Below are positions 7,417 through 15,662 of a stretch of 64,000 bases of DNA, piece after piece. The stretch spans positions 1-64,000 of the forward strand of contig NZ_JAGEOK010000013.1 in assembly GCF_017573545.1 (NCBI RefSeq). Direction: 5' to 3'. A model generated the notes under the pieces. The model was not told where the DNA came from, did no database searches, and worked only from the letters and a program-made list of their open reading frames with translations. The translations under genes and the position numbers were made by a program. This DNA comes from Actinomadura nitritigenes. GTDB taxonomy: Bacteria > Actinomycetota > Actinomycetes > Streptosporangiales > Streptosporangiaceae. Position 1 is the stretch's first letter; every line of letters starts with the position of its first letter.

Positions 7417-7863
7417 GTGGCTCTGTACGCGGCGTACGCCTCCAACATGGACCCCGAGCAGATGGCGAGCCGGGCTCCCCACTCGCCCATGCGCGGCACC
7501 GGCTGGCTGACCGGCTGGCGGCTGACCTTCGGCGGCCAGGGCTTCGACGGGGCCCTCGCGACCGTCGTCGAGGACGACTTCGAGCAGGTCTTCGTGGTGA
7601 TCTACGACGTCCCGGCCTTCGACGAGAAGGAGCTGGACGCGTGGGAGGGCGCCGCGCTCGGCGTCTACCGCAAGATCCGGGTCCGCGTGCAGACGCTGGA
7701 CGGCGACGCGCTGTGCTGGCTGTACGTCCTGGACGACTACGAGGGCGGCCTGCCGTCCGCGCACTACCTCGGCATCCTCGCCGACGCCGCCGAGGCGGCC
7801 GGCGCCCCGGACGACTACGTCAAGGACCTGCGCGCCCGGCCCTGCAAGTCACTCGGCGACTGA
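7417..7863 (+). CDS. Gamma-glutamylcyclotransferase-like protein
   Basis: The protein is 148 residues from the GTG giving (M)ALYAAYASNMDPEQM. Y-x-A-Y-x-S-N-M is the nucleotide-free substrate loop of the gamma-glutamylcyclotransferase (AIG2/GGCT) fold. It is followed by a small beta-barrel, an acidic segment (YDVPAFDEKELDAWEG) that includes the conserved general-base Glu region, and YVLDDYEGGLPSAHYL. Members convert gamma-glutamyl amino acids to 5-oxoproline or act on related gamma-glutamyl amines. The true substrate is unknown. It lies between the flavoprotein and purine nucleoside phosphorylase, the position of Rv3304 in M. tuberculosis. The long in-frame upstream extension has no start support. 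Confidence 0.82.
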   Translation: MALYAAYASNMDPEQMASRAPHSPMRGTGWLTGWRLTFGGQGFDGALATVVEDDFEQVFVVIYDVPAFDEKELDAWEGAALGVYRKIRVRVQTLDGDALCWLYVLDDYEGGLPSAHYLGILADAAEAAGAPDDYVKDLRARPCKSLGD

Positions 7864-7912
7864 CCCGCCTCCCCGCGCGGGCGGGCCGACACGGCGCGGC
7901 GGACGCCGGCGG

Positions 7913-7918
7913 TAGTGT
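7913..7918 (+). promoter_or_regulatory. Candidate -10 element for leaderless punA
   Basis: TAGTGT is followed by exactly 7 nt and the GTG at 7926, with no ribosome-binding site. This is the canonical actinobacterial leaderless geometry. Confidence 0.45.
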
Positions 7919-7925
7919 CGGCGAT

Positions 7926-8726
7926 GTGAGCAACGACGCTTTTGACCTGGCGCGGGCCGCCGCCGACGAGCTGCGGACGCGCACCTCCATCGATTCCTTC
8001 GACGTGGCGCTGGTGATGGGGTCGGGCTGGGTCCCGGCGGCCGACGCGCTCGGGACGCCGGACGACGAGCTGCCCGTCACGCTGCTGCCGGGGTTCGCGG
8101 CGCCCGCCGTGGAGGGCCACGCGGGCAGGGTCCGGATCGTGGAGGTCGGCGGGCACCGGGCGCTGGTGTTCCTCGGCCGGACGCACCTCTACGAGGGGCG
8201 CGGCGTGGACGCGGTGGTGCACGGCGTCCGGACGGCGCTGGCGGCGGGCGTCGGGACGGTGGTGCTGACGAACGCGGCGGGCGGCCTGCGGCCGGAGCAC
8301 CAGCGGGTCGGCGACCCGGTGCTGATCTCCGACCACCTGAACCTGTCGGGCGCGAACCCGCTGACCGGGCCGTCGTTCCTGGACATGACCGAGGCGTACT
8401 CGGCGAGGCTGCGGGCGCTGGCGAAGGAGGCCGATCCGACGCTGGCGGAGGGCGTCTACGCGGCGTTGCGGGGCCCGACGTACGAGACGCCGGCGGAGAT
8501 CCGGATGCTGCGGACGATGGGCGCCGACATGGTCGGGATGTCCACGGTGCTGGAGACGGTCGCGGCCCGGCAGGGCGGCGCGGACGTGCTGGGGATCTCG
8601 CTGGTCACCAACATCGCGGCGGGCCTGTCCGGGGAGCCCCTGGACCACGAGGAGGTCCTCGCGGCGGGCCGCGCGGCGGCGGGCCGGATGGGCGAGCTGC
8701 TCGGCACCGTCCTGACGAAGCTCTGA
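7926..8726 (+). CDS. punA: Purine nucleoside phosphorylase (trimeric class)
   Basis: The protein is 266 residues from GTG. It has the trimeric (PNP/MTAP) family features: the N-terminal phosphate loop region VALVMGSGW, the phosphate-binding Arg/His region (GRTHLYEG), TNAAGGL, the purine-binding GPTYETPAEIRML, and the MVGMSTVLETVAARQ substrate block. It phosphorolyses inosine and guanosine (and deoxy forms) to the free base and (deoxy)ribose-1-phosphate in the cytoplasm. Its product sugar phosphate is a natural substrate for the phosphohexo/pentomutase gene that starts 2 bases after the stop, so the two form an operon for purine salvage and pentose recovery. This is the deoD-pmmB pair of M. 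tuberculosis. Confidence 0.93.
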   Translation: MSNDAFDLARAAADELRTRTSIDSFDVALVMGSGWVPAADALGTPDDELPVTLLPGFAAPAVEGHAGRVRIVEVGGHRALVFLGRTHLYEGRGVDAVVHGVRTALAAGVGTVVLTNAAGGLRPEHQRVGDPVLISDHLNLSGANPLTGPSFLDMTEAYSARLRALAKEADPTLAEGVYAALRGPTYETPAEIRMLRTMGADMVGMSTVLETVAARQGGADVLGISLVTNIAAGLSGEPLDHEEVLAAGRAAAGRMGELLGTVLTKL

Positions 8727-8728
8727 TC

Positions 8729-10360
8729 ATGAGCGATCTTCGCAGGTGCGCGGAGGAGTGGCTGGCGCAGGACCCGGACCCCGGCACCCGCGCGGAGCTG
8801 CGCGCGATCCTGGACGCGGGCGACGACACGGCCCTCGCGGACCGGTTCGGCGCTCGGCTCGAGTTCGGGACGGCGGGGCTGCGCGGCGAGCTGGGCGCCG
8901 GGCCGAACCGGATGAACCGGGTGACGGTGATGCGGGCGGCGGCGGGCCTCGCCGCATGCCTCCCGGCCGGCGGCCGGGTGATCGTCGGGTTCGACGCGCG
9001 GCACGGGTCGCGGCGGTTCGCGCAGGACACGGCGGCGGTGCTGACGGGCGCGGGGCTGCGCGCCGAGGTGTTCGCCGACCCGGTCCCGACGCCCGTCCTG
9101 GCCCATTTCACGAGGTCGTTCGACGACGTCGTCGCGGGCGTCATGGTGACGGCGAGCCACAACCCGCCGCGCGACAACGGCTACAAGGTGTACTGGGGGG
9201 ACGGCGCGCAGATCGTCCCGCCGCGGGACGCGGAGATCTCCGCCGCGATCGACGCGGTCGGCCGCGTGGACGAGCTGCCGCTCGGCTCGGACTGGACCGT
9301 CCACCACGACACCCGCCTCTACCTGGACGCCGTCGCGGACCTGCGCCTCGGCGGGGATCGTGACATCTCGATCGTCTACACCCCGATGCACGGCGTCGGG
9401 CGGGACGTCCTCCTCGCGGCGTTCGAGCGGGCCGGGTTCCCCGCGCCCGTCGTCGTCCCCGAGCAGGCAGAGCCCGACCCCGACTTCCCGACCGTCACGT
9501 TCCCGAACCCCGAGGAGCCGGGGGCGCTCGACCTGGCCCTCGCGCTCGCCCGCGACCGGGACGCCGACCTGGTGATCGCCAACGATCCCGACGCGGACCG
9601 CTGCGCCGTCGCCGTCCCCGGCCCCGGCGGCTGGCGGGCGCTGACCGGCGACGAGGTCGGCGGGCTGCTCGCCGAGCACGTCCTGCGGCACACCGCCGGG
9701 GACGACCGCCTCGTCGTGACCACGATCGTGTCGTCGTCGCTGCTCGGGTCGATCGCGCGCGAGCACGGCGTCCGGTCGGCCGAGTCCCTCACCGGCTTCA
9801 AGTGGATCATGAAGGCGGGCGGGCCGGGCGACCGGCTCGTGTTCGGCTACGAGGAGGCCCTCGGCTACAGCGTGGGCGACGACCGGGGCGTCCTGGTCAA
9901 CGACAAGGACGGCATCGGCGCGGCCCTCGCCGTCGCGGCGCTCGCCGCGGAGGCCCGCCGCGCCGGCCGCACCCTGCTCGACCTGCTCGACGACCAGGCC
10001 CGCCGGTACGGGCTGCACGCCACGTCCCAGCTGTCGGTGCGGGTCGACGACCTGTCGCTGATCGCCGGCGCGATGGCGCGGCTGCGCGCGGACCCGCCCG
10101 CCGAGCTGGGCGGCCGCGCCGTCGAGGCGTTCGACGACCTGTCCGGCGGAGTGGACGGCCTGCCGCCCACCGACGGCCTGCGGTTCCGCCTCGGCGGCGC
10201 CCGCGTCGTCATCCGGCCGTCCGGCACCGAGCCCAAGCTGAAGTGCTACCTGGAGGTCGTCCGCCCGGTGTCCGGCGACGTCGCGGCGGCCCGCGAACGC
10301 GCCGCCGCCGACCTCGACGCGCTCCGCAGGGACGTCTCCGCCGCGCTCGCCCTCACCTGA
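8729..10360 (+). CDS. Phospho-sugar mutase (alpha-D-phosphohexomutase family; PmmB/pentomutase-like)
   Basis: The protein is 543 residues and starts 2 bases after punA. Four-domain phosphohexomutase landmarks are visible: FGTAGLRGELGAGPNRMN near residue 46, the phosphoserine loop TASHNPPRDNGYK (Ser143), the metal loop NDPDADRC (Asp286, Asp288, Asp290), the sugar-binding FGYEEALGY, and the C-terminal phosphate-binding RPSGTEPKLKCYLE. The length (about 540) matches the phosphoglucomutase/phosphopentomutase subgroup rather than the 450-residue phosphomannomutase group. With a nucleoside phosphorylase immediately upstream, isomerising (deoxy)ribose-1-phosphate to the 5-phosphate is a plausible role. 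Glucose-1/6-phosphate interconversion is also possible. Assignment to a single substrate is inference. Confidence 0.9.
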   Translation: MSDLRRCAEEWLAQDPDPGTRAELRAILDAGDDTALADRFGARLEFGTAGLRGELGAGPNRMNRVTVMRAAAGLAACLPAGGRVIVGFDARHGSRRFAQDTAAVLTGAGLRAEVFADPVPTPVLAHFTRSFDDVVAGVMVTASHNPPRDNGYKVYWGDGAQIVPPRDAEISAAIDAVGRVDELPLGSDWTVHHDTRLYLDAVADLRLGGDRDISIVYTPMHGVGRDVLLAAFERAGFPAPVVVPEQAEPDPDFPTVTFPNPEEPGALDLALALARDRDADLVIANDPDADRCAVAVPGPGGWRALTGDEVGGLLAEHVLRHTAGDDRLVVTTIVSSSLLGSIAREHGVRSAESLTGFKWIMKAGGPGDRLVFGYEEALGYSVGDDRGVLVNDKDGIGAALAVAALAAEARRAGRTLLDLLDDQARRYGLHATSQLSVRVDDLSLIAGAMARLRADPPAELGGRAVEAFDDLSGGVDGLPPTDGLRFRLGGARVVIRPSGTEPKLKCYLEVVRPVSGDVAAARERAAADLDALRRDVSAALALT

Positions 10361-10363
10361 CCG

Positions 10364-10409
10364 CGCCGCCCGGCCCGCCGGCCGGCCCTTCCGGGCGGGC
10401 CCGGCGGCG
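10364..10409 (+). terminator. Possible bidirectional terminator between convergent genes
   Basis: A GC-rich inverted repeat, CGCCGCC-CGGCCCGCC near 10364-10380 against GGGCGGGCCC-GGCGGCG near 10392-10409, occupies the 60 bases between the convergent mutase and PH-domain genes. The arms are imperfect and there is no T tract. Confidence 0.45.
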
Positions 10410-10420
10410 CCGGCGCCGGG

Positions 10421-11074
10421 TCACCTCACCGCGCCCGCGACCAGCAGCCCGACCAGTGCCACCAGCGGGACCAGCAGCGACGCGAGGGCGGGGACCGACC
10501 ATCCGACCGTCCCGGTCGCGCCGTCCTTCTCCGCCTCCGCCTCGGCGGCCCGGTCGGGCGCCCCCGACTTCGCCTTCGACCGGCGCCGGTCCCGGATCTC
10601 GTTCAGCTGCTGCGCCGCGTACGCCGCCGGCGTCCGGCCCTTCAGCACCGCCGCCGTCTTGTCCTGCGACCGGCGCGCCCGCGCCTCCGCCTTCGCCTGC
10701 GCGCGCGGCGACGTCTGGTGCACCCACGCCCGCGTCTCCAGCTCCCGCCCGCCCGGCCCGTCGAACTTCACGGTGACCGCGTTCGTCCCCACGATCTCCC
10801 GGACGGCCGGCCACGGCGCCCGCGTCTCCCGCAGCGGGTTGCGGACCGTGACCGCCTCCTCGTCCCCGATGATCGCCGGACGCAGCCCGACCGTGTAGGC
10901 GATGCCGCAGCCGAGCAGCAGCAGCGCCCCGATCGTGAAGGCGGTCAGCGAGTACGTGGCGTCGCCGGTGACGCCGAACACCAGGTCGATGATGTTCAGC
11001 GCGGCGAACACCAGCCACACGTAGGCGGCGATGCGCCCGCCGGTGGAGCGGATGGTCAGAGCCGATTCATGCAT
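10421..11074 (-). CDS. PH-domain (bPH6-like) membrane protein
   Basis: The protein is 217 residues. Two N-terminal membrane helices (about residues 14-35 and 43-65) precede a small beta-rich domain (VGLRPAIIGDEEAVTVRNPLRETRAPW), the pattern of actinobacterial bacterial-PH low-molecular-weight antigen proteins. A long charged Ala/Arg/Lys/Glu helix follows (about 125-185), and then a C-terminal membrane segment (LLVPLVALVGLLVAG). Its ATG lies 7 nt after the stop of adenosine deaminase on the same strand, so it is probably translated from the add message. The molecular function is unknown; a membrane or envelope role is likely. Confidence 0.78.
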   Translation of the reverse strand: MHESALTIRSTGGRIAAYVWLVFAALNIIDLVFGVTGDATYSLTAFTIGALLLLGCGIAYTVGLRPAIIGDEEAVTVRNPLRETRAPWPAVREIVGTNAVTVKFDGPGGRELETRAWVHQTSPRAQAKAEARARRSQDKTAAVLKGRTPAAYAAQQLNEIRDRRRSKAKSGAPDRAAEAEAEKDGATGTVGWSVPALASLLVPLVALVGLLVAGAVR

Positions 11075-11081
11075 GGCCCGA

Positions 11082-12173
11082 TCATGCCAGGGGCCGCGCG
11101 CCGCTCCACTTGAGCTGCGCGAATCCGGGCTTGATCACCCCGTTGATCAGTTCCAGCCGCTCGTTGAACGGCACGAACGCCGACTTCATCGCGTTCACCG
11201 TGAACCACTGGAGATCGTCCCACCCGTACCCGAACGCGTCCCGCAGCTTCGCGAACTCCCGCGACAGCGTCGTCCCGCTCATCAGCCGGTTGTCGGTGTT
11301 CACCGTCACCCGGAAGCTCAGGCTCCGCAGCAGCCCGATCGGGTGCTCCTCGATCGACTTCGCGGCGCCGGTCTGGATGTTCGACGTCGGGCACATCTCC
11401 AGCGGGATCCGCTTGTCCCGCACGTACCCGGCGAGCCGCCCGAGCCGCGCCTCGCCCCCGTCCACCTCGATGTCGTCGATGATCCGCACCCCGTGGCCGA
11501 GCCGGTCCGCGCCGCACCACTGGATCGCCTGCCAGATCGACGGCAGCCCGAACCCCTCTCCCGCGTGGATGGTGAAGTGCGCGTTCTCCCGCTGGAGGTA
11601 CTCGAACGCGTCCAGGTGCCGGGTGGGCGGGTAGCCCGCCTCCGCGCCCGCGATGTCGAACCCCACCACCCCGAGGTCCCGGTACCGGACGGCCAGCTCC
11701 GCGATCTCCATGGACCGCGCCTGGTGCCGCATCGCCGTGACCAGCGTCCCGACCCGGATCCCGAAGTCACGCCGGGCCTTCGCGAACCCGTCCAGCACCG
11801 CCTCGACGACCTGCTCCAGCGTCAGCCCGCCGCTGAGATGCTGCTCCGGCGCGTACCGGACCTCCGCGTACACGACCCCGTCGGCCGCCAGGTCCTCGCC
11901 GCACTCGTACGCGACCCTCGTCAGCGCCTCGACGGACTGCATCACCCCGACGGTGTGCGAGAACGTCTCCAGGTACCGTTCCAGCGACCCGGAGTTGGAC
12001 GCCTCCTCGAACCACGCCCGGAGGTTCTCCGGGTCGGTGGTGGGCAGCGCCTCGTACCCGCCGTCCCGCGCCAGGTCCACGATGGTCGCGGGCCGGACGC
12101 CACCGTCGAGGTGGTCGTGCAGCAGCACCTTCGGTGCCCGCCGGATGTCGTCAAGAGTCGGCCGATCGTCCAT
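11082..12173 (-). CDS. add: Adenosine deaminase
   Basis: The protein is 363 residues. Metal ligands and catalytic motifs of the amidohydrolase fold are all present: HDHLDGG (His19 and His21), HAGEGFG (His203, Glu206), GHGVRI (His227), MCPTSN, and the metal Asp in VNTDNRLMS (Asp294). It deaminates adenosine and deoxyadenosine to inosine forms, which punA can cleave. There is no Shine-Dalgarno before the ATG, but a TAGATT -10 lies 6 nt upstream, suggesting a leaderless message. It is the first gene of an add/PH-protein pair. M. tuberculosis has add in the same neighbourhood (Rv3313c). Confidence 0.95.
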   Translation of the reverse strand: MDDRPTLDDIRRAPKVLLHDHLDGGVRPATIVDLARDGGYEALPTTDPENLRAWFEEASNSGSLERYLETFSHTVGVMQSVEALTRVAYECGEDLAADGVVYAEVRYAPEQHLSGGLTLEQVVEAVLDGFAKARRDFGIRVGTLVTAMRHQARSMEIAELAVRYRDLGVVGFDIAGAEAGYPPTRHLDAFEYLQRENAHFTIHAGEGFGLPSIWQAIQWCGADRLGHGVRIIDDIEVDGGEARLGRLAGYVRDKRIPLEMCPTSNIQTGAAKSIEEHPIGLLRSLSFRVTVNTDNRLMSGTTLSREFAKLRDAFGYGWDDLQWFTVNAMKSAFVPFNERLELINGVIKPGFAQLKWSGARPLA

Positions 12174-12179
12174 CTTTAG

Positions 12180-12185
12180 AATCTA
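12180..12185 (-). promoter_or_regulatory. Candidate -10 element for leaderless add
   Basis: On the minus strand TAGATT is followed by CTAAAG and directly by the ATG of add. The 6-nt spacing and absent ribosome-binding site fit transcription starting at or one base before the start codon. Confidence 0.45.
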
Positions 12186-12237
12186 CTGCCCGCGGCACCC
12201 CGCGGACCTCGGCGACTCTTGCCGACACCCGGGTCGC

Positions 12238-12594
12238 TCAGTCGGCCTTCGCGTAGTCGCCGATGTTCCCGGCGAAGTCGAACATGATGCACGGCTCGTC
12301 CCCGACGACCCACGCGTCATGACCGGGCGAGAGCACGAACACGTCGCCGGGCCCGACTTCCTGCTCGGCGCCGTCCCCCGTGCGCACCCGCATGCGCCCT
12401 TCGACGACGTAGCCGTTGTGGTGCACCTCGCAGAGCTCGGTGCCGGCGATGTCCCGGACGGACTCCGTCCAGCGCCAACCCGGCTCGAACGTCGCCTTGC
12501 CGAACACCAGCCCGGACATGTTCACGACCTCCAGGTGCCCCCTGGGGAAGTCGCGCCGCTCGTCCGGCTTCTCGATGCTCTTGATCTCCATCAT
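12238..12594 (-). CDS. Single-domain cupin protein
   Basis: The protein is 118 residues from the ATG-ATG pair at 12589-12594, with GGGGGA 7 nt upstream. The longer frame to 12669 has no better start. A single beta-barrel with cupin motif 1-like ELCEVHHNGYVVEGRMRV (the usual G-x5-H-x-H-x3-4-E is reduced to HHNG plus Glu) and motif 2-like GPGDVFVLSPGHDAWVVGDE is seen. It may bind a metal through the two histidines and the later His. Cupins range from enzymes to sugar or acid sensors, so function is open. It stands alone between add and an SCO6745-type gene on the same strand. Confidence 0.78.
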   Translation of the reverse strand: MMEIKSIEKPDERRDFPRGHLEVVNMSGLVFGKATFEPGWRWTESVRDIAGTELCEVHHNGYVVEGRMRVRTGDGAEQEVGPGDVFVLSPGHDAWVVGDEPCIMFDFAGNIGDYAKAD

Positions 12595-12700
12595 GACGAT
12601 TCCCCCTCTCGTCATCACTTCCACGCTTCCACCGGCCCTGACCAGGGTCAAGACCCCCCTTCCGGGCACCGAAAGGCCAGGACGCGCACGCGCGGCGGCC

Positions 12701-13618
12701 CTAATGGTCGTAGGTCATGCCGATGCCGAGGGTGCTCTGCATGGGGAGGAGTCCGGTGCCGACGATGTCGAGAACCACGGGCATCAGCACATCCGCCAGT
12801 TCCTTCACCTCGCCGGACGTGAGCAGGTCCCACGGGCCGGCGGCGAGTTCGTCGGTGCGCTTCTCGACCGCCGCGCGAACCCGAACGCCCTCCTCGGTGG
12901 CGCTGACCGCCGCAGCGCTCACTTCACCGGCGCGCCCCGTCGCCCCCTCGCCCGCCCGCACCAGGCCGCGAGCGGCGAGACGGTCGCGGGCGGCGTTCCA
13001 CTGGTCGTCCGTCCACTGCCGGCTGGCGAACACCTCGGCGGGAGCGGCTCCCACGGCGGCGTGCGAGACCAGCGCCTCGGCGGGACCGATGCCGTGAGCC
13101 CGGAGCGCCGCTATGTGCCCGTCACCGCGGTGCTCGCGCAGGACGGTGGCAGCCTGCCACAGGACCATGTGCGGCTCCTCAGGCCACGGCAGTGCGGCGT
13201 TGGCGGCGGCCATCGGACGGTCCGTCACGTCCGCAGCCTCGGCGACTCGACGCACCGTCCGGGCGGCTTGCCGCAGTTCGGCCGAACCGATCCGGTCGCC
13301 CAGGATCCTGCGCAGCACCCGGTCCATGGCGGTACGGCGTGCGGCGAGAACCTGCTCGGGCGTCGCCGTCCGCCAGGCCGGCGCCATGTACCGCTCCACC
13401 ATCTCCGGGTTGAAGCTGTAGAAGAGCTCGCTCACCGTACGCGCGTCCACCGCCCCCAGAGGAGCGGCCCGGTACGGGAAGTAGCCCGGCCAGCGCTCGT
13501 CGACGGCATACCCCAAGGCCGCAGCCTCTTCGGAAGCCTCAGGCGCGTAGTACAGGACGGCATGGACGGGCTCGAGCAGCTGCCACATCTGCCGAACGGT
13601 GCTCAGGTCATGCGTCAT
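12701..13618 (-). CDS. SCO6745-family protein (winged-helix-like fold, function unknown)
   Basis: The protein is about 305 residues. I choose the second ATG (13616-13618, MTHDLSTVRQMW), with GGAG 7 nt upstream; the ATG at 13622-13624 overlaps that site. Family features include the N-terminal heme/ligand-like LLEPVHAVLYYAPEA, the all-helical first half with GYAVDERWPGYFPYRAAPLG, and a C-terminal half holding two helix-turn-helix-like segments (ARDRLAARGLVR). Members occur throughout streptomycetes and relatives and are often called helix-turn-helix fold proteins without a known regulon. Two directly repeated operator-like sites lie upstream, so expression of this gene is probably controlled by a TetR- or MarR-type protein encoded elsewhere. 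Confidence 0.82.
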   Translation of the reverse strand: MTHDLSTVRQMWQLLEPVHAVLYYAPEASEEAAALGYAVDERWPGYFPYRAAPLGAVDARTVSELFYSFNPEMVERYMAPAWRTATPEQVLAARRTAMDRVLRRILGDRIGSAELRQAARTVRRVAEAADVTDRPMAAANAALPWPEEPHMVLWQAATVLREHRGDGHIAALRAHGIGPAEALVSHAAVGAAPAEVFASRQWTDDQWNAARDRLAARGLVRAGEGATGRAGEVSAAAVSATEEGVRVRAAVEKRTDELAAGPWDLLTSGEVKELADVLMPVVLDIVGTGLLPMQSTLGIGMTYDH

Positions 13619-13658
13619 GGTCATCTCCGTCGCCTCGCGCCCGCCACTTCGCGACCCG

Positions 13659-13732
13659 CGAACTTGTCACTGTCTAGATTCGGGTACAGCTTCACCTCCG
13701 AGCACGAACTTGTCAATGCCTAGTTCCGGGTA
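13659..13732 (-). promoter_or_regulatory. Two 28-bp direct repeats carrying operator-like pseudopalindromes
   Basis: The units at 13659-13686 and 13705-13732 match at 24 of 28 positions and are 46 bp apart. Both contain CTTGTCA-n-TG-n-CTAG, a 15-bp pseudopalindrome (5 of 7 arm positions pair). On the minus strand, the distal copy also contains TTGACA, which could be a -35 element for the SCO6745-type gene. Paired pseudopalindromes ahead of one gene are typical of TetR or MarR regulator sites. The identity of the regulator is unknown. Confidence 0.55.
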
Positions 13733-13741
13733 GGCGGCCGC

Positions 13742-14308
13742 TCAGCCCTCCGAGGCGCGGCGAAGAAGAGCCCGGACGTCGTCGACGTACACCAGCCGCC
13801 GGAACGGAAACCGGCGGTACCTGATCGGGAAGCGGAAAGAGGCCCGCTCACCCGTCCGGTGCTCCACAAGCACGCGGACCTCCCGGTCCAGGCGCGGCAG
13901 TTCACGGTAGAAGAGCCCTACGAGGACGCCGAGTCCACCCCAGGTCCGGGACGGCAGCGCATCCCCGTAGACCAGGGCGGCGCAACGACACGCCCGAGCC
14001 TTCGCGCGAACGGCAGGCCAGAACGAGTCCTCGCCCCTGAGGCGGTCCCAGTCCACGGCAAGGTCCTCATGCGTGGGCTTCTGCACTCGCACCTGGCCCT
14101 GGCCATTGGCCTGGTCGTGGAGGCTCCGTCCCGACCCCGACCTACGCCCCCCGGACTGCACGCTCGTCGTCGAGCCGTCCAGGACGACCCACCGGAGCGG
14201 CACACCACCGAAGCGGCTCCGCTTCCCCTGGGCCGTCCTCAGAGCAGCGTGCAGGACCTGGACGACCTCAGTCCTGGCCTCGGCAGAGAAGCCGTCCAGC
14301 TCCCGCAC
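13742..14308 (-). CDS. Hypothetical protein downstream of deoA
   Basis: The putative protein has 188 residues, with a GTG start (14306-14308) 5 nt after the deoA stop. The frame shows the expected G/C-rich third positions for most of its length. It is basic, with a Ser/Gly/Arg/Gln-rich middle (GGRRSGSGRSLHDQANGQGQ). C-terminal segments look folded: VLVGLFYRELPRLDREVRVLVEHRTGERASF and YVDDVRALLRR. I recognise no family. It may be expressed by translational coupling to deoA. It could instead be an overprinted non-coding frame, because codon choice is less biased than in its neighbours. Confidence 0.45.
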   Translation of the reverse strand: MRELDGFSAEARTEVVQVLHAALRTAQGKRSRFGGVPLRWVVLDGSTTSVQSGGRRSGSGRSLHDQANGQGQVRVQKPTHEDLAVDWDRLRGEDSFWPAVRAKARACRCAALVYGDALPSRTWGGLGVLVGLFYRELPRLDREVRVLVEHRTGERASFRFPIRYRRFPFRRLVYVDDVRALLRRASEG

Positions 14309-14313
14309 AGCGC

Positions 14314-15588
14314 TCAGGAGACGCGGTCGAGGATGAGGGGGTGAAGGTCCGGCGTACCGTTCTCCTCGATCGAGAACGCGCCGTCGAGCGATTCCAGAGC
14401 GCGCGCGAACCGGGACTCGTCGTCGGCGTGCAGGGTCAGCAGCGGCTGCCCGGCCGTGACGCGGTCGCCCGGCTTGGCGTGGCACGTGACCCCGGCCGCG
14501 AACGACACCGGGTCCTCCTTGCGCGCGCGCCCTGCGCCGAGACGCCACGCGGCGACGCCGACGCCGTAGGCGTCCAGACGAGTCAGCACGCCGGACGACG
14601 GCGCCGCGACGACGTGGTTCTCCCGCGCGGACGGCAGCGCCGCGTCCGGATCGCCACCCTGAGCACTGATCATCCGGCGCCAGACGTCCATGGCGGACCC
14701 GTCCTTCAGCGCGTCCGCCGGGTCCTTCCCGGAGACGCCGGCGGCGGCCAGCATCTCCCGCGCCAGCGTGAGCGTCAGCTCCACCACGTCGGACGGCCCG
14801 CCCCCGGCCAGCACCTCGACCGACTCCGCCACCTCGACGGCATTGCCGACCGCGTTGCCGAGCGGACGGTCCATGGCGGTGAGCAGGGCGACCGTCCGCA
14901 GCCCGTGATCGGTGCCGATCGCGACCATCGTCTCGGCGAGCTCGCGGGCCGTCTCCGGCGTCTTCATGAACGCGCCGGAACCGACCTTGACGTCCAGGAC
15001 CAGCGCGCCCGTCCCCTCGGCGATCTTCTTGGACATGATCGAGGACGCGATCAGCGGGATCGACTCGACGGTCCCGGTGACGTCCCGCAGCGCGTACAGC
15101 TTGCGGTCCGCGGGGGCGAGCCCGCTGCCGGCGGCGCAGATCACCGCGCCGGTGGAGCGCAGCACGTCCAGCATCTCGGCGTTCGAGAGCGAAGCGCGCC
15201 AGCCGGGGATCGACTCCAGCTTGTCCAGCGTGCCGCCGGTGTGGCCGAGGCCCCGCCCGGACAGCTGCGGGACGGCCGCGCCGCACGCCGCGACCACCGG
15301 CGCCAGCGGCAGCGTGATCTTGTCTCCGACGCCGCCGGTGGAGTGCTTGTCGGTGGTCGGGCGGTCCAGGGCGGACCAGTCCATCCGCTCGCCGGACCTG
15401 ATCATCGCCTCGGTCCAGCGGGCGACCTCGGCCCGCGTCATGCCGTTGAGCAGGATCGCCATCGCCAGCGACGCCATCTGCTCCTCGGCGATCTCGCCGC
15501 GCGTGTAGGCGTCCACCGCCCAGTCGATCTGGTCGGCGGTGAGCGTCCCGCCGTCGCGCTTGCTGCGGATGACGTCGATGGCGTCCAC
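14314..15588 (-). CDS. deoA: Thymidine phosphorylase
   Basis: The protein is 424 residues from a GTG (15586-15588) with GAGAGG 6 nt upstream; the frame extends further upstream into cdd but without start support. Class II nucleoside phosphorylase features are complete. There is an N-terminal helical lobe with LTADQIDWAVDAYTRGEI, the phosphate loop KHSTGGVGDK, the signature SGRGLGHTGGTLDKLESIPG, the substrate helix with IMSKKIAEGTGALVLDVKVGSGAFMK, and a C-terminal biotinyl-like domain. It cleaves thymidine and deoxyuridine to base and deoxyribose-1-phosphate. It follows cdd in the same direction (75 bases) as in M. tuberculosis Rv3314c-Rv3315c, so deamination of cytidine and phosphorolysis are coupled. 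Confidence 0.95.
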   Translation of the reverse strand: MDAIDVIRSKRDGGTLTADQIDWAVDAYTRGEIAEEQMASLAMAILLNGMTRAEVARWTEAMIRSGERMDWSALDRPTTDKHSTGGVGDKITLPLAPVVAACGAAVPQLSGRGLGHTGGTLDKLESIPGWRASLSNAEMLDVLRSTGAVICAAGSGLAPADRKLYALRDVTGTVESIPLIASSIMSKKIAEGTGALVLDVKVGSGAFMKTPETARELAETMVAIGTDHGLRTVALLTAMDRPLGNAVGNAVEVAESVEVLAGGGPSDVVELTLTLAREMLAAAGVSGKDPADALKDGSAMDVWRRMISAQGGDPDAALPSARENHVVAAPSSGVLTRLDAYGVGVAAWRLGAGRARKEDPVSFAAGVTCHAKPGDRVTAGQPLLTLHADDESRFARALESLDGAFSIEENGTPDLHPLILDRVS

Positions 15589-15662
15589 GGTGTCCTCTCG
15601 GTTCGGAACGGAGACCCTGGGGTCGGACCTGGGTCCGACCCCACGGGTGAGGGGGCGGGGCG

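Noticed and set aside
4179..7499. 1106-residue minus frame spanning the membrane protein and flavoprotein
   Set aside because: The sequence is an Arg/Ala/Gly-rich shadow without recognisable domains. Both real genes show family motifs in other frames.
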